From the NCBI GenBank assembly GCA_000991805.1, contig LBSF01000038.1, positions 1-6,146 on the forward strand: a stretch of 6,146 nt of DNA. Reading direction: 5' to 3'. Shown piece after piece: positions 1 through 5,228 of the stretch (position 1 is its first letter; each line of letters opens with the position of its first letter). This DNA is from a candidate division WS6 bacterium GW2011_GWC2_36_7 (GTDB lineage Bacteria > Patescibacteriota > Dojkabacteria > SC72). The notes beneath the pieces were generated by a model. The model was given only the letters and a program-made list of their open reading frames with translations. It searched no databases and had not been told where the DNA came from. The position numbers were made by a program, and so were the translations under genes.

Positions 1-626
1 AATTCCAGGTTAGTCATATTATCTCTTAAATTCTCTTTCTTTAACCCCTTGTATTCTTTCAATTCTTTAACCGATTTACCTGTCCAAGCCTTTGTAATCT
101 CGTTAGTAAGTATTGCAAAATCTTTCCCCTCCTTCATACCTCTCTCCTGCCATTCATCTGTTAGTTCCTTTCTAACTTCAATACTTTTTAATCGTTGATT
201 AATCCAATCTCTTGAATATCCCTTATTTAGATATGTCTTCATTGCCCTATCAAATGCCAATTCTGGATCTTCTGTTTCCTCTATTCTTTCATATCCTACT
301 TTTGCTAACCAAACTTTAAATGGTTCTGCCTTAGGAGAGGGAATTGATTGAATCAGTCGAAGAATTGTCTCTGTATCTCCAACATCTGTTAAATATGTCT
401 TACCATTAGGAGCTTTTAACCCCAACCGTACGATTTTATCGTACACTTGACTATTTTCCTCTTTCTGCAACTTGATTTTTAAATCACTCCAGTATCTTTT
501 AGGAACAGAGGAATCTGTTAGTACTTCGATAATATCAATAACCGAAAAATACCAAAGCTCTTTCTTCTCATCCCAATGTCTTCGTATTGTTTTTTGATTG
601 AATAGTATGATGGATTTTTCTTTCAT
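1..626 (-). CDS. Bro-N domain protein (phage antirepressor / DinD-like), 3' end missing
   Basis: This reverse-strand frame is open from ATG at 626-624 to the left edge: 208 codons with no stop. Residues 1-110 look like a Bro-N domain, with 'WYFSVIDIIEVLTDS' at about 25-39 and the family signature 'SIPSPKAEPFKVWLAKVGYER' around 95-113. Residues 114-208 resemble the second half of DinD-like and phage-antirepressor proteins (PELAFDRAMKTY, RKELTDEW, GLKKENLRDNMT). From memory, full-length relatives have about 270-280 residues, so some 65 C-terminal residues probably lie outside the window. Bro-N domains bind DNA in baculoviruses and phages. Chromosomal bacterial copies include the DNA-damage-inducible DinD of E. 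coli, but the role of this subclass is uncertain. No phage or transposase gene is visible next to it. It is transcribed divergently from the kinase gene at 725. The family call is confident; the function is not. Confidence 0.88.
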   Translation of the reverse strand, partial: MKEKSIILFNQKTIRRHWDEKKELWYFSVIDIIEVLTDSSVPKRYWSDLKIKLQKEENSQVYDKIVRLGLKAPNGKTYLTDVGDTETILRLIQSIPSPKAEPFKVWLAKVGYERIEETEDPELAFDRAMKTYLNKGYSRDWINQRLKSIEVRKELTDEWQERGMKEGKDFAILTNEITKAWTGKSVKELKEYKGLKKENLRDNMTNLE

Positions 627-632
627 GCTTCT

Positions 633-638
633 ATTATA
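633..638 (-). promoter_or_regulatory. -10 element for the Bro-N gene, probably giving a leaderless mRNA
   Basis: On the minus strand a perfect TATAAT lies at 638-633, with only 6 nt (AGAAGC) between it and the ATG at 626. Transcription normally begins 6-8 nt after the -10, so the mRNA should start at or within a base or two of the start codon. No convincing -35 box is seen 16-18 bp upstream, and no Shine-Dalgarno sequence is possible in so short a leader. Inferred from sequence only. Confidence 0.65.
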
Positions 639-689
639 CCTCATGCATTTGCGATATTATGGGAATTCATAATTAAATATTTGAGATAC

Positions 690-698
690 TGATATAAT
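690..698 (+). promoter_or_regulatory. Extended -10 promoter for the diacylglycerol kinase gene
   Basis: TGATATAAT at 690-698 is a perfect extended -10 (TGnTATAAT). It would start transcription near 705 and leave a leader of about 20 nt that is all A/T-rich and has no Shine-Dalgarno sequence before the ATG at 725. Extended -10 promoters need no strong -35, and none is seen. An alternative is TTGAGA (681-686) with a 16-bp spacer to CATAAT (703-708), which would make the leader still shorter. Confidence 0.55.
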
Positions 699-724
699 AA
701 ATCATAATATATATCCATATATCA

Positions 725-1123
725 ATGAAAGATTCTTTTACAACTTCTAAAACATATTTTGAAAGTCAAAAACATGCCATATATGGCCTAATATCAATCA
801 TTAAGAATGAAAGAAACTTTAGAATTCAATTGGTTGTAGCAGTATTTGTAGTACTACTTGGTATACTCCTAGAAATATCCCATACCGCATGGATAGCTGT
901 AGGATTTTTAATAGCATTGGTATTAATAGCAGAAGCATTTAATAGTGTCATTGAAGCATTAAGTGATACCATATCACAAGAATTTAGAGTAAATATCAAA
1001 TATGCAAAGGATGTAAGTGCTGGATGTGTCTTAGTAAGTGCAATAGCCTCAGTAGTGTTGGGAATAATCATATTTGTACCATACCTAATACCTGTTTTAG
1101 AAGAACTTTTAACACGGATATAG
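725..1123 (+). CDS. dgkA: Diacylglycerol / undecaprenol kinase (DgkA family)
   Basis: This complete 132-residue integral membrane kinase has the usual length for the prokaryotic DAGK family. The enzyme phosphorylates a membrane lipid alcohol with ATP: diacylglycerol in Proteobacteria, undecaprenol in many Gram-positives, where it recycles the cell-wall lipid carrier. Visible family features are the amphipathic N-terminus with 'NERNFRIQ' (28-35), three membrane helices at about 34-50, 54-72 and 97-121, the catalytic block 'AEAFNSVIEALSD' (69-81) and 'KYAKDVSAG' (92-100). E70, N73, E77, D81 and K95-D96 line up with the known active-site residues of E. coli DgkA (E69, N72, E76, D80, K94-D95), so it should be active. 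The substrate cannot be told from sequence; undecaprenol is my preference because the sequence looks more like the Gram-positive type. The S8 protease gene follows 73 bp downstream on the same strand. Confidence 0.93.
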   Translation: MKDSFTTSKTYFESQKHAIYGLISIIKNERNFRIQLVVAVFVVLLGILLEISHTAWIAVGFLIALVLIAEAFNSVIEALSDTISQEFRVNIKYAKDVSAGCVLVSAIASVVLGIIIFVPYLIPVLEELLTRI

Positions 1124-1152
1124 TTCCCTTTCATTTCCCATACAAATACTCT

Positions 1153-1175
1153 AAGATATTTACAACAAATATCTT
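1153..1175 (+). terminator. AT-rich stem-loop between kinase and protease genes (terminator-like)
   Basis: AAGATATTT (1153-1161) and AAATATCTT (1167-1175) form a perfect 9-bp inverted repeat around the loop ACAAC, followed by the T-rich tract TAATTTTAT. In the RNA this looks like a weak intrinsic terminator for the kinase transcript. With only one G-C pair, though, the stem is weak. It also overlaps TTTAAT (1174-1179), a possible -10 for the protease gene, so it could instead be an operator or a leader structure. The dyad itself is seen directly; its role is open. Confidence 0.42.
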
Positions 1176-1196
1176 TAATTTTATCTGCTCTTAAAG

Positions 1197-2975
1197 ATGA
1201 CCTTTTCAAAAAAACACACTATCCTAGGAATTAGCACCATATTACTTGGGCTATGCCTCTTTGCATTAGTCATAGTATTCAGTATCTATGCATATACTCA
1301 AAATACACAGAGTCCGACAGAAGTATCTGAAGAAATCAACTCTGTATACATATCTGGAGACGCAGGACAATTAGAAAATAACCCAGTAACAGAAACTCTC
1401 GTAACCAATGAGACTACCCCACTCCCTAAACAAGGAGAAATTAAAGTAGACAAGAACAGACAAATATTAAATGTTGGGGAAACATTAACAGAAGCAGAAA
1501 TAAAGGAAATTGAGGATAAATATGATGTTACATTCTCATCTGATACTCCCAAGAATGGAATATATGTCATAACCACAACAGACGAAAGCAACACCACTAC
1601 CCTTTCAGAAGATTTAGATGCCACATTAGAAACAGATATCCCAGTAAAAATGTCTGCAGATACAATCGATTGGGGAGTAGCAAGAATTGGAGCAGAAAAG
1701 ATATGGGCCGATTCCCAAGGAACAGGAGTTAAAGTAGCAGTCATAGATACAGGAGCGGAATTAACTCACTCAGACCTTTCAGCAAATATAGTAACTGGAT
1801 ATGACTTCGTAAACAACGATACAAACCCATCAGATGACAATGGACACGGAACCCATGTATCAGGAATCATCGCAAGTACACAAAATAGTGCTGGGAATAT
1901 TGGAGCTGCATATCAAGCAAAGATTATGCCTATCAAAGTATTAAACAACGAAGGTTATGGATATCTCTCAGATGTAGCCAAAGGAATATATTATGCTACA
2001 GACAATGGAGCAAGGATTATTAACATGAGCTTAGGCTCTTCCTCTGATTCTTTAACATTAAAAACCGCAATCGACTACGCTGCTAAAAAAGGAGTCCTCA
2101 TGGTTGCAGCTGCAGGTAATGAAAGTGGCTCTTCATGCCAATATCCAGCAGCATATAGCTCAGTCATATGTGTAGGCGCAACAGATACCAGTAACAAACT
2201 AGCAAGTTTCAGTAATATGGGATCAGAACTCTCAGCACCTGGAGTATCAAACTACTCTACTTACATTGGGAATACATATAGATATATGAGTGGTACAAGT
2301 ATGGCAACTCCTCACGTCGCAGGTGCTGCAGCTGTTGTTGCATCCTTCTGTACAACATGTACTACAGCAGAGATTAGAACAGTCCTAAAGAATACTGCCG
2401 TAGATTTAGGTACAACGGGATATGATTCAGTCTTTGGATATGGATTAGTAGACTTGGTTGCAGCTATAAACTCATTAAGACCAGTTGAGGAAGTCCCAGT
2501 AGAAACACCAACAACTGAAACTCCAGTAACCGAAACGCCTACTACCACAGTACCCGATACTACCAAAAATCAAACAAAACAAAACCAACCTCAAAGTATT
2601 AAGTTTGTAGAGCCAGAAACAGATGACACAAACAAGAGATATGTCCCAACTTCTGTTGGAGATATCACAGTAAGTTTTACCCTTGATCCTGTTTTAGATA
2701 CAACCACTTTAAGTAAGATTGTACTTAGTATGAACAACAAAACAGTATATGAGACAGAAAAACAAACCGATGAATTCGTATTAACACAAGATATCCTAGA
2801 TCATTCACAACATTGGGTAAGAGTAACGGCATACTTTACAGATGGGAAGAGAGTTTCGGACAATATGGTTATCGATCTAACATCACTTAGAAATAGACGC
2901 CCACGATTTTCTTCTAGAGATGTACTTGGTGCATCTACTTTCTCAGGATTCAGCCAGTTTATATTTGGAAACTAA
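1197..2975 (+). CDS. Membrane-anchored or secreted subtilisin-like serine protease (peptidase S8)
   Basis: This complete 592-residue protease has a subtilisin-type Asp-His-Ser active site. In order it shows: a short basic N-terminus and hydrophobic segment at 9-33 (signal peptide or membrane anchor); a low-complexity stretch; an inhibitor-like propeptide at about 80-151; and the S8 domain at about 155-427. The triad is D184 in AVIDTG, H217 in NGHGTHVSG and S368 in SGTSMATPHVAG, with oxyanion N308 in AAAGNE. All are intact. C314/C325 and C385/C388 are close pairs that could form disulfides outside the cell. A Thr/Pro/Glu-rich linker at 429-453 leads to a beta-rich, possibly Ig-like domain (about 467-562), a basic RNRRPR stretch and a tail containing DVLGAS. 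No LPXTG signal is visible. The ATG at 1197 is chosen because the basic-hydrophobic leader begins there. A strong terminator follows the stop. Substrate unknown; likely autoprocessed after export. Confidence 0.94.
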   Translation: MTFSKKHTILGISTILLGLCLFALVIVFSIYAYTQNTQSPTEVSEEINSVYISGDAGQLENNPVTETLVTNETTPLPKQGEIKVDKNRQILNVGETLTEAEIKEIEDKYDVTFSSDTPKNGIYVITTTDESNTTTLSEDLDATLETDIPVKMSADTIDWGVARIGAEKIWADSQGTGVKVAVIDTGAELTHSDLSANIVTGYDFVNNDTNPSDDNGHGTHVSGIIASTQNSAGNIGAAYQAKIMPIKVLNNEGYGYLSDVAKGIYYATDNGARIINMSLGSSSDSLTLKTAIDYAAKKGVLMVAAAGNESGSSCQYPAAYSSVICVGATDTSNKLASFSNMGSELSAPGVSNYSTYIGNTYRYMSGTSMATPHVAGAAAVVASFCTTCTTAEIRTVLKNTAVDLGTTGYDSVFGYGLVDLVAAINSLRPVEEVPVETPTTETPVTETPTTTVPDTTKNQTKQNQPQSIKFVEPETDDTNKRYVPTSVGDITVSFTLDPVLDTTTLSKIVLSMNNKTVYETEKQTDEFVLTQDILDHSQHWVRVTAYFTDGKRVSDNMVIDLTSLRNRRPRFSSRDVLGASTFSGFSQFIFGN

Positions 2976-2996
2976 ATAACATTCATTTGTTAAAAC

Positions 2997-3026
2997 AAAA
3001 AGGGAGGTACAAGACCTCCCTTTTTT
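2997..3026. terminator. Bidirectional intrinsic terminator between convergent genes
   Basis: GGGAGGT (3002-3008) pairs perfectly with ACCTCCC (3014-3020) around the loop ACAAG. The stem is flanked by an A-tract on the left (2997-3001) and TTTTTT on the right (3021-3026), so an efficient rho-independent terminator forms in either direction. It lies 22 bp after the protease stop and 16 bp after the stop of the convergent secreted-protein gene, and should end both transcripts. Confidence 0.93.
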
Positions 3027-3041
3027 GAGCTCCCCTAGCTA

Positions 3042-3434
3042 TTACTCTGCCATATTACAATTTCCATTACCTCTGCTACCATTTCCTTGTCCCTTACCTT
3101 CTCCATTACCCAAACCTAATTCAGCTCTAATTGCATTTGCCTCTTCTGTCTTACCCTCGTGTGATAATACATAAGCTTCTGCAAACTGGTTAAACTCTTC
3201 CTGAGTATCTACTTTATTTAATACTCCTGGGGTTCTACCATCCTCAGTCATAAGTTCTTTCCAAGCCTCGTAATCCTTCTCTGTCATAACCTGTTCCATA
3301 GCAACTTCTCTTTCTTCAGTATGGTTAGGACCAACCACTGTAGCATCTCCTCTGTAAGCCAAAGCTTGAGAGACACCGAATACCGACATGATACCTAATG
3401 ATAGGATACCAATAGTTAATAGTTTCTTACTCAT
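3042..3434 (-). CDS. Small secreted protein of unknown function (YRGD / 'DYEAWKELM' type)
   Basis: This 130-residue protein has a clear signal peptide: MSKK, a hydrophobic core at about 5-22, then a likely signal peptidase I site after A26 (SQALA|YRGD). The mature part is about 104 residues. It starts YRGDATVVGPNHTEERE, is strongly acidic and helical in the middle (DYEAWKELM at 54-62, EEFNQFAEAYVLSHEGKTEEANAIRAELGL at about 79-108), and ends in a Gly/Asn-rich flexible tail with a single cysteine, C126. I do not recognise a named domain. From memory, similar small 'YRGD...DYEAWK...' proteins occur in other CPR genomes. The acidic, helical mature form and the operon position suggest an extracytoplasmic binding or sensing partner, loosely like CpxP/Spy proteins, but this is only an analogy. 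It is the last gene of the minus-strand cluster and is followed by the shared terminator. It probably also has its own promoter. Confidence 0.85.
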   Translation of the reverse strand: MSKKLLTIGILSLGIMSVFGVSQALAYRGDATVVGPNHTEEREVAMEQVMTEKDYEAWKELMTEDGRTPGVLNKVDTQEEFNQFAEAYVLSHEGKTEEANAIRAELGLGNGEGKGQGNGSRGNGNCNMAE

Positions 3435-3446
3435 TGTTGTAAATAT

Positions 3447-3476
3447 ATATAATTTAAAATTGTAGAGTAATCACAA
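3447..3476 (-). promoter_or_regulatory. Possible promoter for the small secreted protein gene
   Basis: On the minus strand TTGTGA (3476-3471) is followed 17-18 bp later by ATTATA/TTATAT (3453-3447), and the ATG at 3434 lies about 12 nt beyond. The leader would be only a few bases and has no Shine-Dalgarno sequence. A second TATATT, 7 nt before the ATG, would give a leaderless RNA. The -35 box overlaps the inner arm of the long inverted repeat at 3470-3503, so a protein bound there could control it. Moderate evidence only, because the region is AT-rich. Confidence 0.4.
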
Positions 3477-3503
3477 CCATATCTCTACCATATGGTTAGT
3501 GAT
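3470..3503. repeat. 13-bp inverted repeat with one bulge (possible operator or RNA hairpin)
   Basis: ATCAC + AACCATAT (3470-3482) and ATATGGTT + A + GTGAT (3490-3503) are inverted copies, with one unpaired A at 3498 and a 7-nt spacer (CTCTACC). There is no T-tract on either side, so it is not an ordinary terminator. It overlaps the proposed -35 of the secreted-protein gene and lies in the gap between that gene and the upstream membrane-protein gene. It may be an operator, or a hairpin separating expression of the two genes. Confidence 0.6.
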
Positions 3504-3505
3504 AC

Positions 3506-3523
3506 AAGAGGATTGTTCCTCTT
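3506..3523. repeat. 7-bp perfect hairpin in the intergenic region
   Basis: AAGAGGA (3506-3512) and TCCTCTT (3517-3523) pair perfectly around a 4-nt loop. No run of T follows in either direction, so it is not a standard intrinsic terminator. On the minus strand the junction of stem and loop reads GGAAC, which resembles the -35 of many ECF sigma promoters. That match is short and could be chance. Confidence 0.55.
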
Positions 3524-3524
3524 C

Positions 3525-3536
3525 TAATATATATTA
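3525..3536. repeat. 12-bp perfect palindrome TAATATATATTA
   Basis: TAATATATATTA is a perfect palindrome 8 bp beyond the stop codon of the membrane-protein gene, directly next to the hairpin at 3506-3523. In DNA this AT-rich such a palindrome can arise by chance. It is listed because three dyads lie end to end here. Confidence 0.4.
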
Positions 3537-3544
3537 CGCAAAGT

Positions 3545-4267
3545 TTATGAATTTTCTTGCATCTGTCTTCCATTACCAACCCAAGGACGGATCTCAGAAG
3601 CCTCAAATACATTGTCTGAAACTGCATTTCCAACAATTTTAATCTCTTCACCTAACTCCAATACTACCCTTCCCTTTACAGTTGCATCTTGGTATAGGAT
3701 ATCCCATATCTTACCTTTCAAATCCTCTATTTTGAGAATTTTTGTGTCGGAGTTAATATCCACAATAGTTCCGGCAAGATATCCTGATTCAGGTCGCATC
3801 CATATATCAGATCTAAGATCCATTGTATGGTTGTAAAAAGGAATATGGTCACTAAATATCGTATTTAACTTTTGAGAAAGTCCAAACCCATTCATAACAA
3901 CACCCAAGACTATACTTACAACAATATTCATTAGGAATATTTTAACTACTGTAAATCTGTATCCTTCTTTCGTATGTTTAAAGTTGTAGTAAGCAATGAA
4001 TACGAACAGTATGGTTAGTAGTATCCAGGCAATTGGTATGGAAAGGATTATCCATTCCCAAGCATTTTTCACTAAAGAGGTATCTAAGAGGACATCGTTG
4101 CTACCTAGTATGTACAAGGATATTGCAAAACCAATTGACCCAAGGATGAGGTTTATAGCGAACAACCCCCATACGAGAGAATCCTTTAACAAGAATTGCC
4201 ACTTTGGTATTGGTTTAATATTTTCTTTTTTTATTTGTTGTAATGTATTCTTACTTACTTCTTCCAT
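3545..4267 (-). CDS. Three-helix membrane protein with exported C-terminal domain; candidate anti-sigma factor
   Basis: This 240-residue protein has a basic, probably cytoplasmic N-terminus (1-30, KKENIKPIPKW), three membrane helices at about 31-54, 71-94 and 106-128, and a C-terminal soluble domain. The loop between helices 2 and 3 is basic (NFKHTKEGYR) and the first loop is not. By the positive-inside rule this puts the N-terminus inside and residues 129-240 outside. Residues 162-227 (YLAGTIVDIN..ILKIEDLKGKIWDI..GEEIKIVG..VFEASEIRPW) have the alternating pattern of a small beta-barrel such as an OB fold. Its ATG starts 1 nt after the sigma-factor stop (TAATATG), so the two are surely translated together. 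A membrane protein directly after an ECF sigma gene is the usual place for an anti-sigma factor. I see no zinc-binding HxxxCxxC anti-sigma motif or other named domain, so that role is inferred from context only. Confidence 0.85.
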   Translation of the reverse strand: MEEVSKNTLQQIKKENIKPIPKWQFLLKDSLVWGLFAINLILGSIGFAISLYILGSNDVLLDTSLVKNAWEWIILSIPIAWILLTILFVFIAYYNFKHTKEGYRFTVVKIFLMNIVVSIVLGVVMNGFGLSQKLNTIFSDHIPFYNHTMDLRSDIWMRPESGYLAGTIVDINSDTKILKIEDLKGKIWDILYQDATVKGRVVLELGEEIKIVGNAVSDNVFEASEIRPWVGNGRQMQENS

Positions 4268-4268
4268 A

Positions 4269-4832
4269 TTATTTTACTAATTTTTTAAACTTATCCTTTG
4301 CTCTATTTATCAATGATCCTACGGTACCTGATGGAACTTGAAGTATGTCTGAGATCTCATTATAGTCTTTTTCTTCTATATATTTTAATACTAATACTTC
4401 TCTGTATTTCTCATCTAGTTTAGCAAGTACTTCGTGAACTTTTTTAGAATCCCAATCTTTTATGGCTTCTTTCTCAATATCTATATCTGATGCTATTGTA
4501 TCAAATATATTGTTTTCCATATCATTTGATATATCTAACTGTCGTTTTTTGTTAGCTCTTAGAAATGATATTGCTTCATTGTGTGTAATTCTGTATATCC
4601 AACTTGAGAAGTTATATTTGGGATCATAGCTGTTTAGATTTCTATATGCTTTTATGAATACTTCCTGAAGTATGTCTTCTGTATCTTCCTTATTTACATA
4701 TAGGATTCTTTGTATATATATGAAAAGCTTTTTTTCATATCTTTCAATGAGGTATTTGTAATCATCTACATTCTCTAAGATCTGGAGAACTATTTCGTAG
4801 TCTGTTTTTTCCTTGGTGGGACTTCTTTTCAT
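4269..4832 (-). CDS. ECF-type RNA polymerase sigma factor (sigma-70 family)
   Basis: This complete 187-residue sigma factor has the two conserved parts of the ECF group. Region 2 is at about 24-92, including 'TEDILQEVFIKAYRNLNSY' (51-69), which binds core polymerase, and 'FSSWIYRITHNEAISFLR' (75-92), which reads the -10. Region 4 is at about 133-185 with 'LDEKYREVLVLKYIEEKDYNEI' and the helix-turn-helix 'EISDILQVPSGTVGSLINRA' (159-178), which reads the -35. Between them lies an acidic linker. Regions 1 and 3 are absent, as expected for ECF factors. The ATG lies 3 nt after the MerR stop and the next gene starts 1 nt after this stop, so the three genes form one transcription unit. ECF factors are usually held inactive by a neighbouring anti-sigma factor, here most likely the membrane protein downstream. 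The target promoters are unknown. Confidence 0.94.
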   Translation of the reverse strand: MKRSPTKEKTDYEIVLQILENVDDYKYLIERYEKKLFIYIQRILYVNKEDTEDILQEVFIKAYRNLNSYDPKYNFSSWIYRITHNEAISFLRANKKRQLDISNDMENNIFDTIASDIDIEKEAIKDWDSKKVHEVLAKLDEKYREVLVLKYIEEKDYNEISDILQVPSGTVGSLINRAKDKFKKLVK

Positions 4833-4835
4833 TAG

Positions 4836-5216
4836 TTACAACTTTAACTCACTAGGCTTCTTACTACAATCCCTATGTTCAAAATCCTCTATAAGAAACT
4901 TCAAATGTTTCTTTATCTTCTGCAATGCCTTTATCTTCTCCTCAACCTCATCCAATCTAGTATTCAAAAAAGGTAACAACGATTTATGCTTACATTCTGC
5001 AGATTGCATATGTTCTGCTAACTCCTTAACATCCTTTAAGGAGAATCCTATCCCCTGTGCACTCTTAATAAAGGTAACCATCCAAACATCATCCTCAGTA
5101 TATTCTTTGTATCCATTAATTGGATTTACCTTAGGTGCCAAAAACCCAAGCCTGTTATAATATCTCAAGGTATCTCTCGTTATCTTTGTTTTTGATATTA
5201 ACTCACCTGATTTCAT
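4836..5216 (-). CDS. MerR-family transcriptional regulator, probable metal sensor
   Basis: Residues are numbered from ATG 5216 (126 residues). The winged helix-turn-helix is at 1-70, with the family hallmark TRDTLRYYNRLGFL (13-26) and wing NPINGYKEY (31-39). A long dimerisation coiled coil follows (about 80-112), then a short C-terminus. C75 (AECKH), H77, H114 and C117 (EHRDCS) fall close to the ligand positions of ZntR-like sensors (C79 before the coil; C115, H119 and C124 after it). A zinc or similar metal is therefore plausible, but the paired-cysteine loop is not canonical. I choose ATG 5216 because MKSGEL matches the usual MerR beginning (M..GELA). A GTG at 5228 would add four residues. 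The gene heads an operon with the ECF sigma gene and is divergent from the HMA-domain membrane protein. A typical MerR-type promoter lies between them. MerR proteins bind between -35 and -10 and untwist the DNA when loaded with ligand. Confidence 0.92.
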   Translation of the reverse strand: MKSGELISKTKITRDTLRYYNRLGFLAPKVNPINGYKEYTEDDVWMVTFIKSAQGIGFSLKDVKELAEHMQSAECKHKSLLPFLNTRLDEVEEKIKALQKIKKHLKFLIEDFEHRDCSKKPSELKL

Positions 5217-5228
5217 ATATTTAAGCAC

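Noticed and set aside
826..1209. Reverse-strand open frame of 127 codons opposite the kinase gene
   Set aside because: It lies antisense to a well-supported DgkA gene, has low-complexity Thr/Asn/Ile content and matches no family.
1298..1744. Reverse-strand open frame of 148 codons opposite the protease gene
   Set aside because: Shadow of the S8 reading frame, rich in Ser/Val, with no recognisable domain. The same applies to the one at 2312-2566.
2500..2560. Tandem DNA repeat in the protease linker
   Set aside because: The ETPTT/ETPVT units repeat at the protein level but use different codons, so this is not a recent DNA tandem repeat.
3612..4280. Two plus-strand frames (3612-3836 and 3996-4280) opposite the membrane-protein gene
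   Set aside because: Both are antisense to a convincing operon gene and show no domain or start signal.
4813..5160. Plus-strand frame of 115 codons opposite the MerR gene
   Set aside because: Antisense to a clear MerR gene; its Cys/Ser/Phe-rich translation is typical of shadow frames.
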